In this document: piece after piece, positions 51,965-60,846 of the stretch
Layout of the letters: the number at the start of each line of letters is the position of its first letter
Numbering within the stretch: the stretch's first letter is position 1
From: Actinomadura opuntiae
GTDB taxonomy: Bacteria; Actinomycetota; Actinomycetes; Streptosporangiales; Streptosporangiaceae
Length of the DNA: 64,000 bases
Direction of reading: 5' to 3'
Assembly: GCF_030283205.1 (NCBI RefSeq)
Contig: NZ_JASNWF010000030.1
Location: 42,441 to 106,440 of the forward strand
The notes under the pieces: model-generated
The model's database searches: none
What the model was told of the DNA's origin: nothing
Seen by the model: the letters and a program-made list of their open reading frames with translations, nothing else
Program-made: the position numbers and the translations under genes

Positions 51965-52261
51965 TCAGGCTGCGTTGGCGCGACGCATGCGACGGCGGCG
52001 CTCGGAGGCGCGCTCGTCCTCGTTCAGACCGCCCCAGGTGCCGTACTTCTCGGGCCGGGACACCGCGTAGTCCAGGCATTCCGTGCGGACCGGGCAGCCC
52101 ATGCAGATCTGCTTGGCCTTGCGCTCGCGAATCTCGCGCTCGGGCTGGCGCTCGCCGTCGGGGCCGAAGAAGAGCACGAGGTCTTCCCCCCGGCACGCCG
52201 CGGCGTCCTGCCAGCCCCAGCTGGGACGAGGGAGGTTTGCCTGCCGACGTACCTGAGCCAT
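51965..52261 (-). CDS. WhiB-family [4Fe-4S] transcriptional regulator
   Basis: The 98-residue protein has the four conserved cysteines (one in AACRGED, then ICMGCPVRTEC) that bind a [4Fe-4S] cluster, the GTWGGLNEDER turn that contacts sigma factor and a basic C-terminal tail (RRRRMRR). ATG at 52261 gives the usual WhiB length; an upstream GTG-type extension would add 23 residues not typical of the family. The subfamily was not assigned; it lacks the AT-hook of WhiB7. It is probably a global developmental or redox regulator not tied to its neighbours. Confidence 0.92.
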   Translation of the reverse strand: MAQVRRQANLPRPSWGWQDAAACRGEDLVLFFGPDGERQPEREIRERKAKQICMGCPVRTECLDYAVSRPEKYGTWGGLNEDERASERRRRMRRANAA

Positions 52262-52446
52262 GGAACACCCACCTTGATTGGTTTCGAACAATTTCGGGAC
52301 ATGGACGCATCGACGAGCTTCGGGTGACATGAGTCAGAAGCGCCGAATGTTCCAACGTCTGGAGTTGCCGCTCTGTTCCCCGCCCGGTTACTCCGGAAAC
52401 CTGGGGCCGTGCGACAGGGAGACCCTCGAATGGGGCCTCCGAGAGA

Positions 52447-53349
52447 TTACACGAGGGCCGCCTCGTTGAGAAGGGTGAGTTCCGTAACAGCGTAGGTTCT
52501 CAGGTTCTCCGCGCAGCCCGGACCGCACGCGGGCTGCTCGACGGCCTCCAGGTTGACCCGGTAACGGCTCTCCTGGACGGTGACGACCGCTTCGTAGCGG
52601 GATGTCCCAGTGACCGACTCCACGGTCACGGTGTCCAGTTCGAGGTTCCCGGTGTGCGCGCGGACGAAGTGCTCCGCGGCCTGCGCGGGCTCGGGGCAGC
52701 CCGCGCGCCCGCGCAGCCGGTCGAGCACGACCTCGCCGCGCAGGTAGCCGTCGACCGCGGCCGAGGCCTGGGCCTCGCCGAGGTCGCCGTAGTAGAGCCC
52801 GTGGGGAAGACATACCAGGTTCGCTGCGAAACGGTCACCGCCGACATGAGTGGTTTCCCAGACAAGCCGGTCAAAACGTTTGGCCAGGGATCGGGCCAGC
52901 GGCGCGCCCGTGCGCGCGCAGCAGGCGTTGCGCCGGCCGTGCGTGCAGACCAGCAGCACCGGTTCGGCGAGCCGTTCGCCGAGCCCGGGGGATCCGCCGG
53001 CGGCGAGCGCGGCCAGGTCGAGCCCGGCCAGCTCGCGCGGATCGGCCAGCTCGCGCCCCTCGATCCACGCCTCGCGGCCGTGCGAGTACCCGGCGTAGAC
53101 CTGGATCGGCGGGGTCGCCCGGCGGCGTCCGGGCCGCCGGATGAGCTGCGGCCGCACGCCGGCCGCCTGCGCGGCTCGCACGGCCTCGGCGACCGGGGCC
53201 GGCGCGTCCAGGTCGGCCACCCGCTCGGGCCACGGGCCCGGATGCTCGACCAGCAGCCAGGCGCGCGCCTTGGCGGTCGCGCTCGCCAGGCACGGCCGCT
53301 CGCCGGTGTGGCTTCCCGGGCAGTGCCCGCAGGCCTTCCCGCGCGTCAA
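52447..53349 (-). CDS. Sucrase/ferredoxin-like (thioredoxin-fold Fe-S) family protein
   Basis: The 300-residue protein is of the sucraseferredoxin-like family. Two CxxC-type groups occur near the N-terminus (ACGHCPGS, then RPCLAS), CTHGRRNACCARTG lies near residue 150 and CGPGC near the C-terminus, suited to a [2Fe-2S] cluster. I choose the TTG at 53349, with GGGGGAGAG six bases upstream. An open frame back to 53442 would run through a perfectly placed iron box, so it is rejected. Expression is probably repressed by the IdeR/DmdR iron regulator. Its role in iron metabolism is unknown; a ferric-siderophore reductase-like function is conceivable. Confidence 0.85.
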   Translation of the reverse strand: MTRGKACGHCPGSHTGERPCLASATAKARAWLLVEHPGPWPERVADLDAPAPVAEAVRAAQAAGVRPQLIRRPGRRRATPPIQVYAGYSHGREAWIEGRELADPRELAGLDLAALAAGGSPGLGERLAEPVLLVCTHGRRNACCARTGAPLARSLAKRFDRLVWETTHVGGDRFAANLVCLPHGLYYGDLGEAQASAAVDGYLRGEVVLDRLRGRAGCPEPAQAAEHFVRAHTGNLELDTVTVESVTGTSRYEAVVTVQESRYRVNLEAVEQPACGPGCAENLRTYAVTELTLLNEAALV

Positions 53350-53387
53350 ATGACTCTCCCCCGGCCGCTCGTTCCGATCTTCGATGA

Positions 53388-53406
53388 TTAGGTAAGGGTA
53401 ACCTAA
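53388..53406 (-). promoter_or_regulatory. IdeR/DmdR-type iron box
   Basis: TTAGGTAAGGGTAACCTAA matches the 19-bp actinobacterial iron-box consensus TTAGGTTAGGCTAACCTAA at 17 of 19 positions and keeps its dyad symmetry. It lies 38 bases upstream of the TTG start of the sucrase/ferredoxin-like gene; a TTGACG (53430-53425, minus strand) upstream of it may be the -35 element. Iron-loaded IdeR/DmdR would block transcription here. Confidence 0.8.
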
Positions 53407-53511
53407 GCTATCGCCGTCAAACCAGCGTGGCCCCCGGGACACCAGAGTAATTCGGGGTGTATTGGGGCGGTTCGTGGGTGTCTGTGAGCCCTGTTACCCC
53501 GAACCGGGACG

Positions 53512-55062
53512 TCAATGCGGCGCGGTGCGGGGCAGCAGGGACTCGGCCGCGGGCAGGGCGGCGGCACGGTCGGCGGGCACCAGGCCGATGCGGGTGCGCC
53601 GATCCAGCAGGTCCCCGGCGTCCAGGGCGCCCTCGTGCAGCACTCCCCATGCCAGCTCCACCCCGAGCACCGGTAGCCCCGGGACGACCGGCTCCAGCAG
53701 CGCAGGGTCGTCCTTCGCCAGCGCGGCCAGCAGCGGCGCCTCCGTTCCGTAGCGCTGGACGAGGCGCTGCGGCGCGTCCAGCGCGTCCAGCCGGGCGCGC
53801 GGGGCGGCGCCCACCAGCGGCAGCGAGGCGGTGCGGCTCGGGCCCGCAGACAGGCCGCGGCCCCGCACCACGGCGTCGACGGCGTCCTCCGCCATCCGCC
53901 GGTAGGTCGTCAGCTTCCCGCCGACGATCGTGACGACGCCGTCCCGCGAGGTCAGCACGGCGTGCCGGCGGGACAGGTCGGCCGTTGCGCCGTCGCCGCC
54001 GTCCAGCAGCGGGCGGAGCCCGGCGAACGCGCCGAGCACCTCCGAGCGCCGGACCGGCACGTCCAGCGCCGAGCCCAGGATGTCCAGCAGGAAGCCGATC
54101 TCGCCGGGCGTCGGCTCCGGCACGTCGGGGATCGGGCCGTCCGCCGGCTCGTCGGTGAGCCCCACGTACACGCGGCCGTCGCCCTGCGGGATCACCAGCA
54201 TGAACCGGCTGGTCGCGCCGGGGATCGGGACGTGCATCCCGGCGGACAGCCCGCGCAGCGACTCCGCGCGCAGCACCAGATGGGTGCCCCGGGACGGCCG
54301 CAGCCGCACCCCGTCCACCAGCCCGCCCGCCCAGACCCCGGCCGCGTTGATCACCGCGCGGGCCCGGACCGCGAACTCCCGCCCGGTGACCTCGTCGCGG
54401 ACGAGCGCGCCGTCGCCGGTCAGCCCGACCGCGCGGCAGCGGGTCAGGATCCGGGCGCCGTGCGCGGCGGCGGTCCGGGCGACGGCGGTGACCAGCCGCG
54501 CGTCGTCGGCGAGCTGCCCGTCCCAGGACAGCAGGCCGCCGCGCAGCCCGTGGGGGCGCAGCGCGGGCGCGAGCCGCAGCGTCTCCACCGCCGACAGCCG
54601 GCGCGGGCCGGGCAGCACCGAGCGGGGCGTGCGGGCGGCCAGCCGCAGCGCGTCCCCGGCCAGCAGCCCCGCCCGCGACACCAGCGCCTGCGACCGCGAC
54701 ACCAGCGGCGTCAGCGGCAGCACGAACGGCAGCGCGCGCACCAGGTGCGGCGCCGTCCGGCACATCAGCACGCCGCGCTCGACGGCGCTCTCGTGCGCCA
54801 CGTCCACCTGCCCGGACGCCAGGTAGCGCAGCCCGCCGTGGATCAGCTTGGAGCTCCACCGGGAGGTGCCGAACGCCAGGTCGTGCGCGTCGATCGCGGC
54901 GACCGACAGGCCGCGGGACGCGGCGTCCAGCGCGGCCCCGGCACCGGTCGCGCCGAGCCCGACGACCAGGACGTCCACCACCTCGCCGGGCAGGGCGGCG
55001 AGTTCGCGTTCGCGGCGGCCGGCGTTGAGCGACGAGCGGAGCGGTGCGGGGAGGGGGGTCAC
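53512..55062 (-). CDS. glpD: FAD-dependent glycerol-3-phosphate dehydrogenase
   Basis: The 516-residue protein has an N-terminal FAD-binding motif VVGLGATGAGAALDA, the GlpD blocks FGTSRWSSKLIHGGLRYL, SWDGQLADDARL, VINAAGVWA and IVGGKLTTYRRMAEDAVD. It oxidises glycerol 3-phosphate to DHAP with electrons passed to quinone. GTG start at 55062 overlaps the TetR stop by four bases, so regulator and enzyme are cotranscribed. Together with the divergent AGPS-like and lipid-kinase genes it suggests a glycerolipid pathway. Confidence 0.93.
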   Translation of the reverse strand: MTPLPAPLRSSLNAGRRERELAALPGEVVDVLVVGLGATGAGAALDAASRGLSVAAIDAHDLAFGTSRWSSKLIHGGLRYLASGQVDVAHESAVERGVLMCRTAPHLVRALPFVLPLTPLVSRSQALVSRAGLLAGDALRLAARTPRSVLPGPRRLSAVETLRLAPALRPHGLRGGLLSWDGQLADDARLVTAVARTAAAHGARILTRCRAVGLTGDGALVRDEVTGREFAVRARAVINAAGVWAGGLVDGVRLRPSRGTHLVLRAESLRGLSAGMHVPIPGATSRFMLVIPQGDGRVYVGLTDEPADGPIPDVPEPTPGEIGFLLDILGSALDVPVRRSEVLGAFAGLRPLLDGGDGATADLSRRHAVLTSRDGVVTIVGGKLTTYRRMAEDAVDAVVRGRGLSAGPSRTASLPLVGAAPRARLDALDAPQRLVQRYGTEAPLLAALAKDDPALLEPVVPGLPVLGVELAWGVLHEGALDAGDLLDRRTRIGLVPADRAAALPAAESLLPRTAPH

Positions 55063-55667
55063 GGCGCGAGCATCCTCTCCAGGATGTGCCGGAGTTCGGC
55101 GTCGAAGGCGTCGGGGGCGAGCTCGGGGTCGGCCCCGTCGATCACGATCTGCGCGGACAGCCCGAAGGACTGCACGACCAGCAGCAGCGCGCGGGCCTGC
55201 CGGGCGGGGTGGCCGGCGCGGATCGTCCCGTCGGCGTGCCCGGCGGCCAGCGCCTCCTCGAAGAGCGCGAGGAACGCCTGCTGGCTGGCGCCGCAGCGGT
55301 CCAGCAGGTAGGGCAGCAGCGCCTCGGGGTCGACCTCGACGATCTTGCGGAGCAGCGGGTGGTCGCGGAACGTGCGCACGCCGGTGACCAGGCCCTCGAC
55401 GAGGCGGGGCCGGACCGGGCGGCCGTCGTCGGGGGGCTGCACCGCGGTGCCGATCGCGGTCCACTCGCGGGTCATCAGGTCGGCCACGATCGTGCGGACG
55501 TCCGGCCAGCGCCGGTACAGCGTCATCCGGGAGACCCCGGCGCGGCGGGCGATGTCGGTGAGCGTGGTGCGGCGCACCCCGACGGCCAGCACGCAGTCGC
55601 GGGCGGCGTCCAGCACGGCGTCGTCGGCGGTCCGGACCGCCGACCTGTTGTGACGATTCGACGTCAT
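55059..55667 (-). CDS. TetR-family transcriptional regulator
   Basis: The 202-residue protein has an N-terminal helix-turn-helix (RRTTLTDIARRAGVSRMTLYRRW) and an all-helical ligand-binding domain. It is divergent from the AGPS-like gene (74 bases apart) and coupled to glpD, so it most likely controls both. The ligand is probably a lipid or lipid precursor. Confidence 0.9.
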   Translation of the reverse strand: MTSNRHNRSAVRTADDAVLDAARDCVLAVGVRRTTLTDIARRAGVSRMTLYRRWPDVRTIVADLMTREWTAIGTAVQPPDDGRPVRPRLVEGLVTGVRTFRDHPLLRKIVEVDPEALLPYLLDRCGASQQAFLALFEEALAAGHADGTIRAGHPARQARALLLVVQSFGLSAQIVIDGADPELAPDAFDAELRHILERMLAP

Positions 55668-55682
55668 GTGTCACAGTGTAAG
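55668..55682. promoter_or_regulatory. Possible TetR operator in the divergent region
   Basis: The sequence GTGTCACAGTGTAA (reverse TTACACTGTGACAC) directly abuts the TetR start codon and resembles TTACACTGTGACA-type TetR operators known in actinobacteria. The symmetry is imperfect. Confidence 0.3.
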
Positions 55683-55741
55683 CCCACCGGGACCGGTGCA
55701 CGGAGACGCGGTGCCGGGAGAGCCGTCGAAGGGGAGGCGCC

Positions 55742-57361
55742 GTGACGATCGGGACGGGGCGGACGCGCGACATGCTGTGGAGCGGCTGGGGCGACCCGGC
55801 CGGGGCCGCGCCGCTGCCGGAGGCGGCGGTCGTGCTGCTGCGCGACCTGCTCGGAGTGAAGACCGGCGACGCCGCGCCCGTCGCCCTCGCGGAGATCGAG
55901 GTCGCGGAACCCCGGCTCACCGGGGACGACCTGGCCGCGCTCGCCGGAGCGGTGGGCGCGGAGCACGTCCGGACCGGCGCCGAGGCGCGCGTCCGGCACA
56001 CCCGCGGCAAGTCGACCCCCGACCTCATGCGCATCCGCGCCGGCGAGACCTCCGACGCGCCCGACGCGGTCGTCCTGCCCGGCTCCCACGAGGAGGTCCT
56101 CGCCGTGCTGCGGGCCTGCGCGGCACGGCGGATCGCGGTCGTCCCGTTCGGCGGCGGAACCTCGGTGGTCGGCGGGCTGGCGCCCGAGGGGGTGGGCGCG
56201 TTCGTCGCGCTCGACCTGCGGCGGATGGACGCCCTGGTCTCGATCGACGAGGTCTCCCGCACGGCCGTCCTGCAGCCGGGCCTGCTCGCGCCCCGCGCCG
56301 AGGAGCTGCTCGGCGAGCGCGGCTACACGCTCGGGCACTTCCCGCAGTCGTTCGAGTGGGCGACGATCGGCGGGTTCGCCGCCGCCCGCTCCAGCGGCCA
56401 GGCGTCCGCCGGATACGGCCGGTTCGACGACATGGTCGTCGGCCTCACCGTCGCCACCCCCGAAGGCACGCTCGACCTCGGCCGGGCGCCGAAGTCGGCC
56501 GCCGGGCCCGACCTGCGCCAGCTCGTCCTCGGCTCCGAGGGCGCGTTCGGCGTGATCACCTCGGTGACCGTGCGGATCAGGCCCGTCCCGCCGGAGAAGG
56601 CGTACGAGGGCTGGCGGTTCGCCTCGTTCGCCGACGGCACGGCCGCGCTGCGGCGGCTCGCCCAGGACGGGCCGCTGCCGGTGGTGCTGCGGCTGTCCGA
56701 CGAGACCGAGACCATGATCGGGCTCGCCGATCCGGCCGCGATCGGCGGCGGCTCGTCGGCCGCCGGCTGCCTCGCCGTCCTCGGCTACGAGGGCACCGCC
56801 GAGGAGATCGCCGAACGCCGCGCCCGGACCGCCGTCGTCCTGCGGGAGGCGGGCGGCGAGCCGCTCGGCGCCGAACCGGGCGACAAGTGGGCCCGCGGCC
56901 GGTTCAACGCCCCCTACCTGCGCGACTCGCTGCTCGACGTCGGCGCGTTCGCCGAGACGCTGGAGACCGCCGCGTTCTGGTCCGCCATCCCGGACCTGTA
57001 CGAGGCCGTCCGGTGCGCGCTGATCGGCACGCTGTCCGGCGCGGGCACGCCGCCGCTGGTCATGTGCCACATCTCGCACGTCTACCCGGCGGGCGCGTCG
57101 CTGTACTTCACGGTCGTCTCCGCGCAGGGCGAGGACCCCGTCGCGCACTGGGACCGGGCGAAACGGGCCGCGTCCGACGCGATCGTCGACGCGGGCGGGA
57201 CGATCAGCCACCATCACGGTGTGGGCACCGATCACCGCGACTGGTACGCCCGGGAGATCGGCCCGCTCGGCACCGACATCCTGCGGGCCGTCAAGCGGCG
57301 GCTCGACCCGGCCGGGATCCTCAATCCCGGCGTCCTCGTCCCGCCGGCCGCCGGGGAGTAG
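55742..57361 (+). CDS. FAD-binding oxidase, alkyl-DHAP-synthase-like
   Basis: The 539-residue protein of the VAO/PCMH flavoprotein family has the FAD-binding VPFGGGTSVVGG and GHFPQSFEWATIGGFAA, then the AGPS-like segment SSGQASAGYGRFDDMVVG and the C-terminal HHHGVGTDHRDW, which carries the active-site His cluster of alkyldihydroxyacetonephosphate synthases. It may make ether-linked glycerolipid precursors or oxidise a hydroxy acid. GTG at 55742 with GGGGAGG eight bases before. The lipid kinase gene starts six bases after its stop. Confidence 0.85.
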   Translation: MTIGTGRTRDMLWSGWGDPAGAAPLPEAAVVLLRDLLGVKTGDAAPVALAEIEVAEPRLTGDDLAALAGAVGAEHVRTGAEARVRHTRGKSTPDLMRIRAGETSDAPDAVVLPGSHEEVLAVLRACAARRIAVVPFGGGTSVVGGLAPEGVGAFVALDLRRMDALVSIDEVSRTAVLQPGLLAPRAEELLGERGYTLGHFPQSFEWATIGGFAAARSSGQASAGYGRFDDMVVGLTVATPEGTLDLGRAPKSAAGPDLRQLVLGSEGAFGVITSVTVRIRPVPPEKAYEGWRFASFADGTAALRRLAQDGPLPVVLRLSDETETMIGLADPAAIGGGSSAAGCLAVLGYEGTAEEIAERRARTAVVLREAGGEPLGAEPGDKWARGRFNAPYLRDSLLDVGAFAETLETAAFWSAIPDLYEAVRCALIGTLSGAGTPPLVMCHISHVYPAGASLYFTVVSAQGEDPVAHWDRAKRAASDAIVDAGGTISHHHGVGTDHRDWYAREIGPLGTDILRAVKRRLDPAGILNPGVLVPPAAGE

Positions 57362-57366
57362 CCGCC

Positions 57367-58275
57367 ATGACGCACCAGACGCCCGGGACGCCGCAGCGCG
57401 CCTTCACCGCGATCGTCAACCCGGCCGCCGGCGGATCGGCGTCCGCGTCCTCGCTGATCCCGCTCGCCCGGCTGCTGCGCGAGGCGGGCGCGGAGGTCGC
57501 CGTCGAGTACAGCCGCGGTCTGGAGCACGCGCACACCCTCGCGCGGGACGCCGCCGAGTCCGGCCGGGTGGTGCTCGGCGTCGGCGGCGACGGCATGATC
57601 GGCTGCGTCGGCGGCGCGCTCGCCGGCACCGGCGCGGTGTTCGGCATCGTGCCGGCCGGGCGCGGCAACGACTTCGCCCGCCAGCTCGGCGTCCCGTCCG
57701 ACCCGGACAAGCTCGCCGCGCTGCTGCTGGACGGGGAGCCGCGCGCGGTCGACGTCATCGAGGCCAACGGCACGCCCGTCCTCGGCAGCGTCTACGCCGG
57801 GGTGGACGCCGTCGCCAACGCCAACGCCAACAAGACGCGGCTGCTGCGCGGGTCGGCCGCCTACTACGTCGGCGCGCTGCGCGCGATCGTGTCCTGGCGG
57901 GCGGCCGACTACCGGGTGATCGTGGACGGCGAGGAGCACCGCCGCGAGGGTTACACCGTCGTCGCCGCGAACTCCGGCTACTACGGCTTCGGCAAGCACA
58001 TCGCGCCGGACGCCCGCGTGGACGACGGCCTGCTCGACGTGGTGCTCATCCGGCACGCCCCCCGGACGCTGTTCTTCGCGGTGATGCGGGAACTGGCGGA
58101 CGGCACCCACGTCCGGCGGCCCCAGGTGGAGGTGCTGCGCGGCCGGGAGGTGCGGATCGAGCTGGCCGGGCCGCCCGGCCGCACGCTGCCCTACGGCGCG
58201 GACGGGGAACTGCCCGGCGTGCTGCCGGTGACCGCGAAGGTGATGCCCGGAGCGCTCCGCGTCCTGGCCCCGTAA
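57367..58275 (+). CDS. Diacylglycerol-kinase-like lipid kinase
   Basis: The 302-residue protein of the DagK/YegS family has NPAAGG, the GGDGM nucleotide-binding loop (GGDGT in most), VPAGRGNDFAR and a C-terminal beta-sandwich ending in LPYGADGE. It phosphorylates diacylglycerol or a related lipid alcohol. It is cotranscribed with the AGPS-like gene, which supports a role in glycerolipid synthesis with GlpD supplying or draining glycerol phosphate. Confidence 0.9.
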   Translation: MTHQTPGTPQRAFTAIVNPAAGGSASASSLIPLARLLREAGAEVAVEYSRGLEHAHTLARDAAESGRVVLGVGGDGMIGCVGGALAGTGAVFGIVPAGRGNDFARQLGVPSDPDKLAALLLDGEPRAVDVIEANGTPVLGSVYAGVDAVANANANKTRLLRGSAAYYVGALRAIVSWRAADYRVIVDGEEHRREGYTVVAANSGYYGFGKHIAPDARVDDGLLDVVLIRHAPRTLFFAVMRELADGTHVRRPQVEVLRGREVRIELAGPPGRTLPYGADGELPGVLPVTAKVMPGALRVLAP

Positions 58276-58439
58276 CGGCCGCGTCCGGCCCCGCGGAAAT
58301 GCCATCTGACCAGGGCGAATGCGATGTGCCCGGGTTTTTTGGCCCCTCGTTTGGGGCGGTTTACGCGCCCATTACGGCCCTCCGTATAGCGTCAATTACG
58401 TCCCGCTTTCGGGACCTTGGGGCCGTCTGTGGAGGCATC

Positions 58440-58649
58440 ATGAGAAGGCGATCACTCGCCGTTCTGGGGGGACTCATGATGGCCACGGGCGCCCTCCGCG
58501 TGGTGGCGCCGGCGTCTCTGGGGGTGGCGCCGGCGCCCACCACGGTCGGGTTCCGGCTCGGCCCGGCCCGCCCCGTCCCGATCCGGAGCCTCACCGCGCC
58601 CGCCCCGCGCGCTTTCGTTCGCCCCGCGGCGCCGGCGGCCCGCCTCTAG
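58440..58649 (+). CDS. Small hypothetical secreted protein
   Basis: The 69-residue product starts with a short basic N-terminus (MRRRSLAVLGGLMM) and hydrophobic stretch with AS/AG residues, a possible Sec signal peptide, then a Pro/Ala/Val-rich tail. GTGGAGG precedes the ATG. No family was recognised; it may be spurious. Confidence 0.4.
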   Translation: MRRRSLAVLGGLMMATGALRVVAPASLGVAPAPTTVGFRLGPARPVPIRSLTAPAPRAFVRPAAPAARL

Positions 58650-58658
58650 GCTGAGCGG

Positions 58659-59057
58659 GTGCGCACCCTCCTCAACCTCATCTGGCTCGTGCTGTCCGGT
58701 ATCTGGCTCGCGCTGGGCTACGCCCTCGCCGGGATCATCTGCTGCGTGCTCATCATCACGATCCCCTTCGGCATCGCCTCGTTCCGGATCGCGATGTACA
58801 CGCTCTGGCCGTTCGGGTACACGGTGGCCCGCCGCGCGGACGCCGGCGCCGGCTCGGCGATCGGCAACGTCATCTGGCTGATCGTCGCGGGCTGGTGGCT
58901 CGCCCTCGGGCACCTGTTCACCGGCATCGCGCTCTGCATCACGATCATCGGCATCCCGTTCGGCATCGCCAACTTCAAGCTGATCCCGATCTCGCTGCTG
59001 CCGCTCGGCCGGGAGATCGTCCCGTCCGACGACCCCCGCCGCTTCGGCGCCGCCTGA
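58659..59057 (+). CDS. YccF-family membrane protein
   Basis: The 132-residue protein has four hydrophobic segments as two internal repeats: WLALGYALAGIICCVLII and WLALGHLFTGIALCITII, each followed by PFGIA. This is the duplicated YccF pattern; function unknown. GTG start at 58659. Confidence 0.88.
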   Translation: MRTLLNLIWLVLSGIWLALGYALAGIICCVLIITIPFGIASFRIAMYTLWPFGYTVARRADAGAGSAIGNVIWLIVAGWWLALGHLFTGIALCITIIGIPFGIANFKLIPISLLPLGREIVPSDDPRRFGAA

Positions 59058-59101
59058 GCACCGTCCGGCGATACGGGCTCGGCGCCACGCGGCGGCGTTG
59101 C

Positions 59102-59129
59102 TTGACGGCCGAGATCGCCTCCGGACAAT
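59102..59129 (+). promoter_or_regulatory. Putative sigma-70-type promoter for the metallophosphoesterase gene
   Basis: TTGACG (59102-59107) and GACAAT (59124-59129) have a 16-base spacer; transcription would start about 30 bases before the GTG at 59166. Confidence 0.4.
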
Positions 59130-59165
59130 CTGTGCACACCCCCTCACTCCCGCCGGAGGCCCCCC

Positions 59166-60680
59166 GTGTGCGCCGAGCAAGCCGCCGCCCCCGAGAACTC
59201 CCGCGTGTCCGAGGCGGGCGCGGGGTGGGCGTGCCGCAAGCCCGGCACCTTCTGGGACCTGCTGCCCGAGCGCGTCCCCGACTTCTCCTGGCGCCGCCCC
59301 AAGGTGCTGTGGCGGTCCCGCAACGACGTCGTCGCGCGGCTGTTCGGCGACCCGTCCAACGCCATCCGCCGCCGAGCGGTGGCCGCGCTGCGGGAGCGCG
59401 GGACGCCCGCGGCGTTCACCGTCCACCGCTCCGAGCCGGAGTTCTCGTTCATCGTCATGGGCGACACCGGCGAGGGCGACCGGTCGCAGTACGCCGTGGT
59501 GCCGCCGCTGCTGCACGCCAGCGCGGGCACCGACTTCATGGTCGTCGCCAGCGACGTGATCTATCCGACCGGTGACGCGGCCGACTACCCCGAGAAGTTC
59601 TACCGGCCCTACCGGGACTATCCCGCGCCCATCTACGCCGTCCCGGGCAACCACGACTGGTACGACGGGCTCCGCGGCTTCCTGCACGCCTTCTGCGGCC
59701 TGGACGCCGAGTGCGCGCCCGACTGGCAGGGGCCGCTGGCGTTCGTCCCGCGCCTGTTCTGGCGCCGTTCCGGAAAGGTCGACCGGGAGGGGCTGGCCGA
59801 GGCGCACGCGCTCTACCGGGGAGCCCCCGGCCAGCAGGCCGTCCAGCCCGGGCCGTACTGGGCGATCGACACGCCCTCCCTGCGCATCGTCGGTATCGAC
59901 ACCGGGATCACCGGCGGCATCGACCGCGAGCAGGGCGAGTGGCTGCGCGAGGTGTCCGCCGGGCCCAAGCCCAAGATGCTGGTCACCGGCAAGCCCCTGT
60001 ACGTGGACGACGAGCACCACCCCGGGCCGATCGAGGGCGGCGGGACGGTCGACGCGATCGTCCGCGACCCGGCGCACCATTACGTGCTCGCGGTCGGCGG
60101 CGACATCCACAACTACCAGCGCTACCCGGTGAAGGTGGACGCGGACGGGCGCGTCATCCAGTACCTCGTGGCGGGCGGGGGCGGCGCGTTCATGCACGCG
60201 ACGCACACGATCCCGCGCGCCGACGTGGTGGAGGAGAAGGACTTCCGCTGCTACCCGCTGCGGGGCGACTCCCTGTCCCGCTACAGCCGGCTGTACGGGC
60301 GCTGGCTGCGGATGCCGGGGCTGTTCGACCTCACCCCGGAGGAGGCCACGGCCGTCATCCGGTCGCGGACGGGCATCGAGCCGGGACGGGGCTACGACGG
60401 GCTCGAGCCGTCCCGCCGCGCCCGGTTCGTGGCGTTCGTCCTGGGCGTTCCGCGCGGCGGCCGGCGCCGTTCCCGGTTCCTGCGGCTGCCGGTGCGCCGG
60501 ATGCCGCAGCGGTTCCGCTCGGAAATGGCCGACTGGGACAGCCCGCCGTTCTTCAAGAGCTTCCTGCGCCTGGACGTGACCGAGTCCGCGATCCGGATCC
60601 GCTGCTTCGCGGCGACCGGCTGCGGCGACCAGGAGACCGCGCCGCCGGTCGAGGACGAGGTGACGATCCCGTTGCGCTGA
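59166..60680 (+). CDS. Metallophosphoesterase
   Basis: The 504-residue calcineurin-like phosphoesterase carries the metal ligands GDTGEG, then SDVIYPTG, then GNHDW, and a downstream GGDIHNYQR with the last His. The N-terminal ~90 and C-terminal ~150 residues are extra to the core. There is no obvious signal peptide. Substrate unknown. GTG start at 59166. Confidence 0.87.
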   Translation: MCAEQAAAPENSRVSEAGAGWACRKPGTFWDLLPERVPDFSWRRPKVLWRSRNDVVARLFGDPSNAIRRRAVAALRERGTPAAFTVHRSEPEFSFIVMGDTGEGDRSQYAVVPPLLHASAGTDFMVVASDVIYPTGDAADYPEKFYRPYRDYPAPIYAVPGNHDWYDGLRGFLHAFCGLDAECAPDWQGPLAFVPRLFWRRSGKVDREGLAEAHALYRGAPGQQAVQPGPYWAIDTPSLRIVGIDTGITGGIDREQGEWLREVSAGPKPKMLVTGKPLYVDDEHHPGPIEGGGTVDAIVRDPAHHYVLAVGGDIHNYQRYPVKVDADGRVIQYLVAGGGGAFMHATHTIPRADVVEEKDFRCYPLRGDSLSRYSRLYGRWLRMPGLFDLTPEEATAVIRSRTGIEPGRGYDGLEPSRRARFVAFVLGVPRGGRRRSRFLRLPVRRMPQRFRSEMADWDSPPFFKSFLRLDVTESAIRIRCFAATGCGDQETAPPVEDEVTIPLR

Positions 60681-60846
60681 GGGGCGCCGCCACCGGCGGA
60701 TTGGAGAATTCGCCAGATATGTCGACAAAATACGTCGTGTCGCCCCCCGACGTGCCGGAATGCCGTTACAGTCTCAGCTCACCGCACAGGTGACCGGTAA
60801 CGGGCGGTCGGCCGGAGAACGACCGCGTCCACAGGAGAGCGACTCG

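Noticed and set aside
53350..53442. Longer start for the sucrase/ferredoxin-like gene
   Set aside because: It would translate through the iron box; a TTG with a strong ribosome-binding site lies downstream of it.
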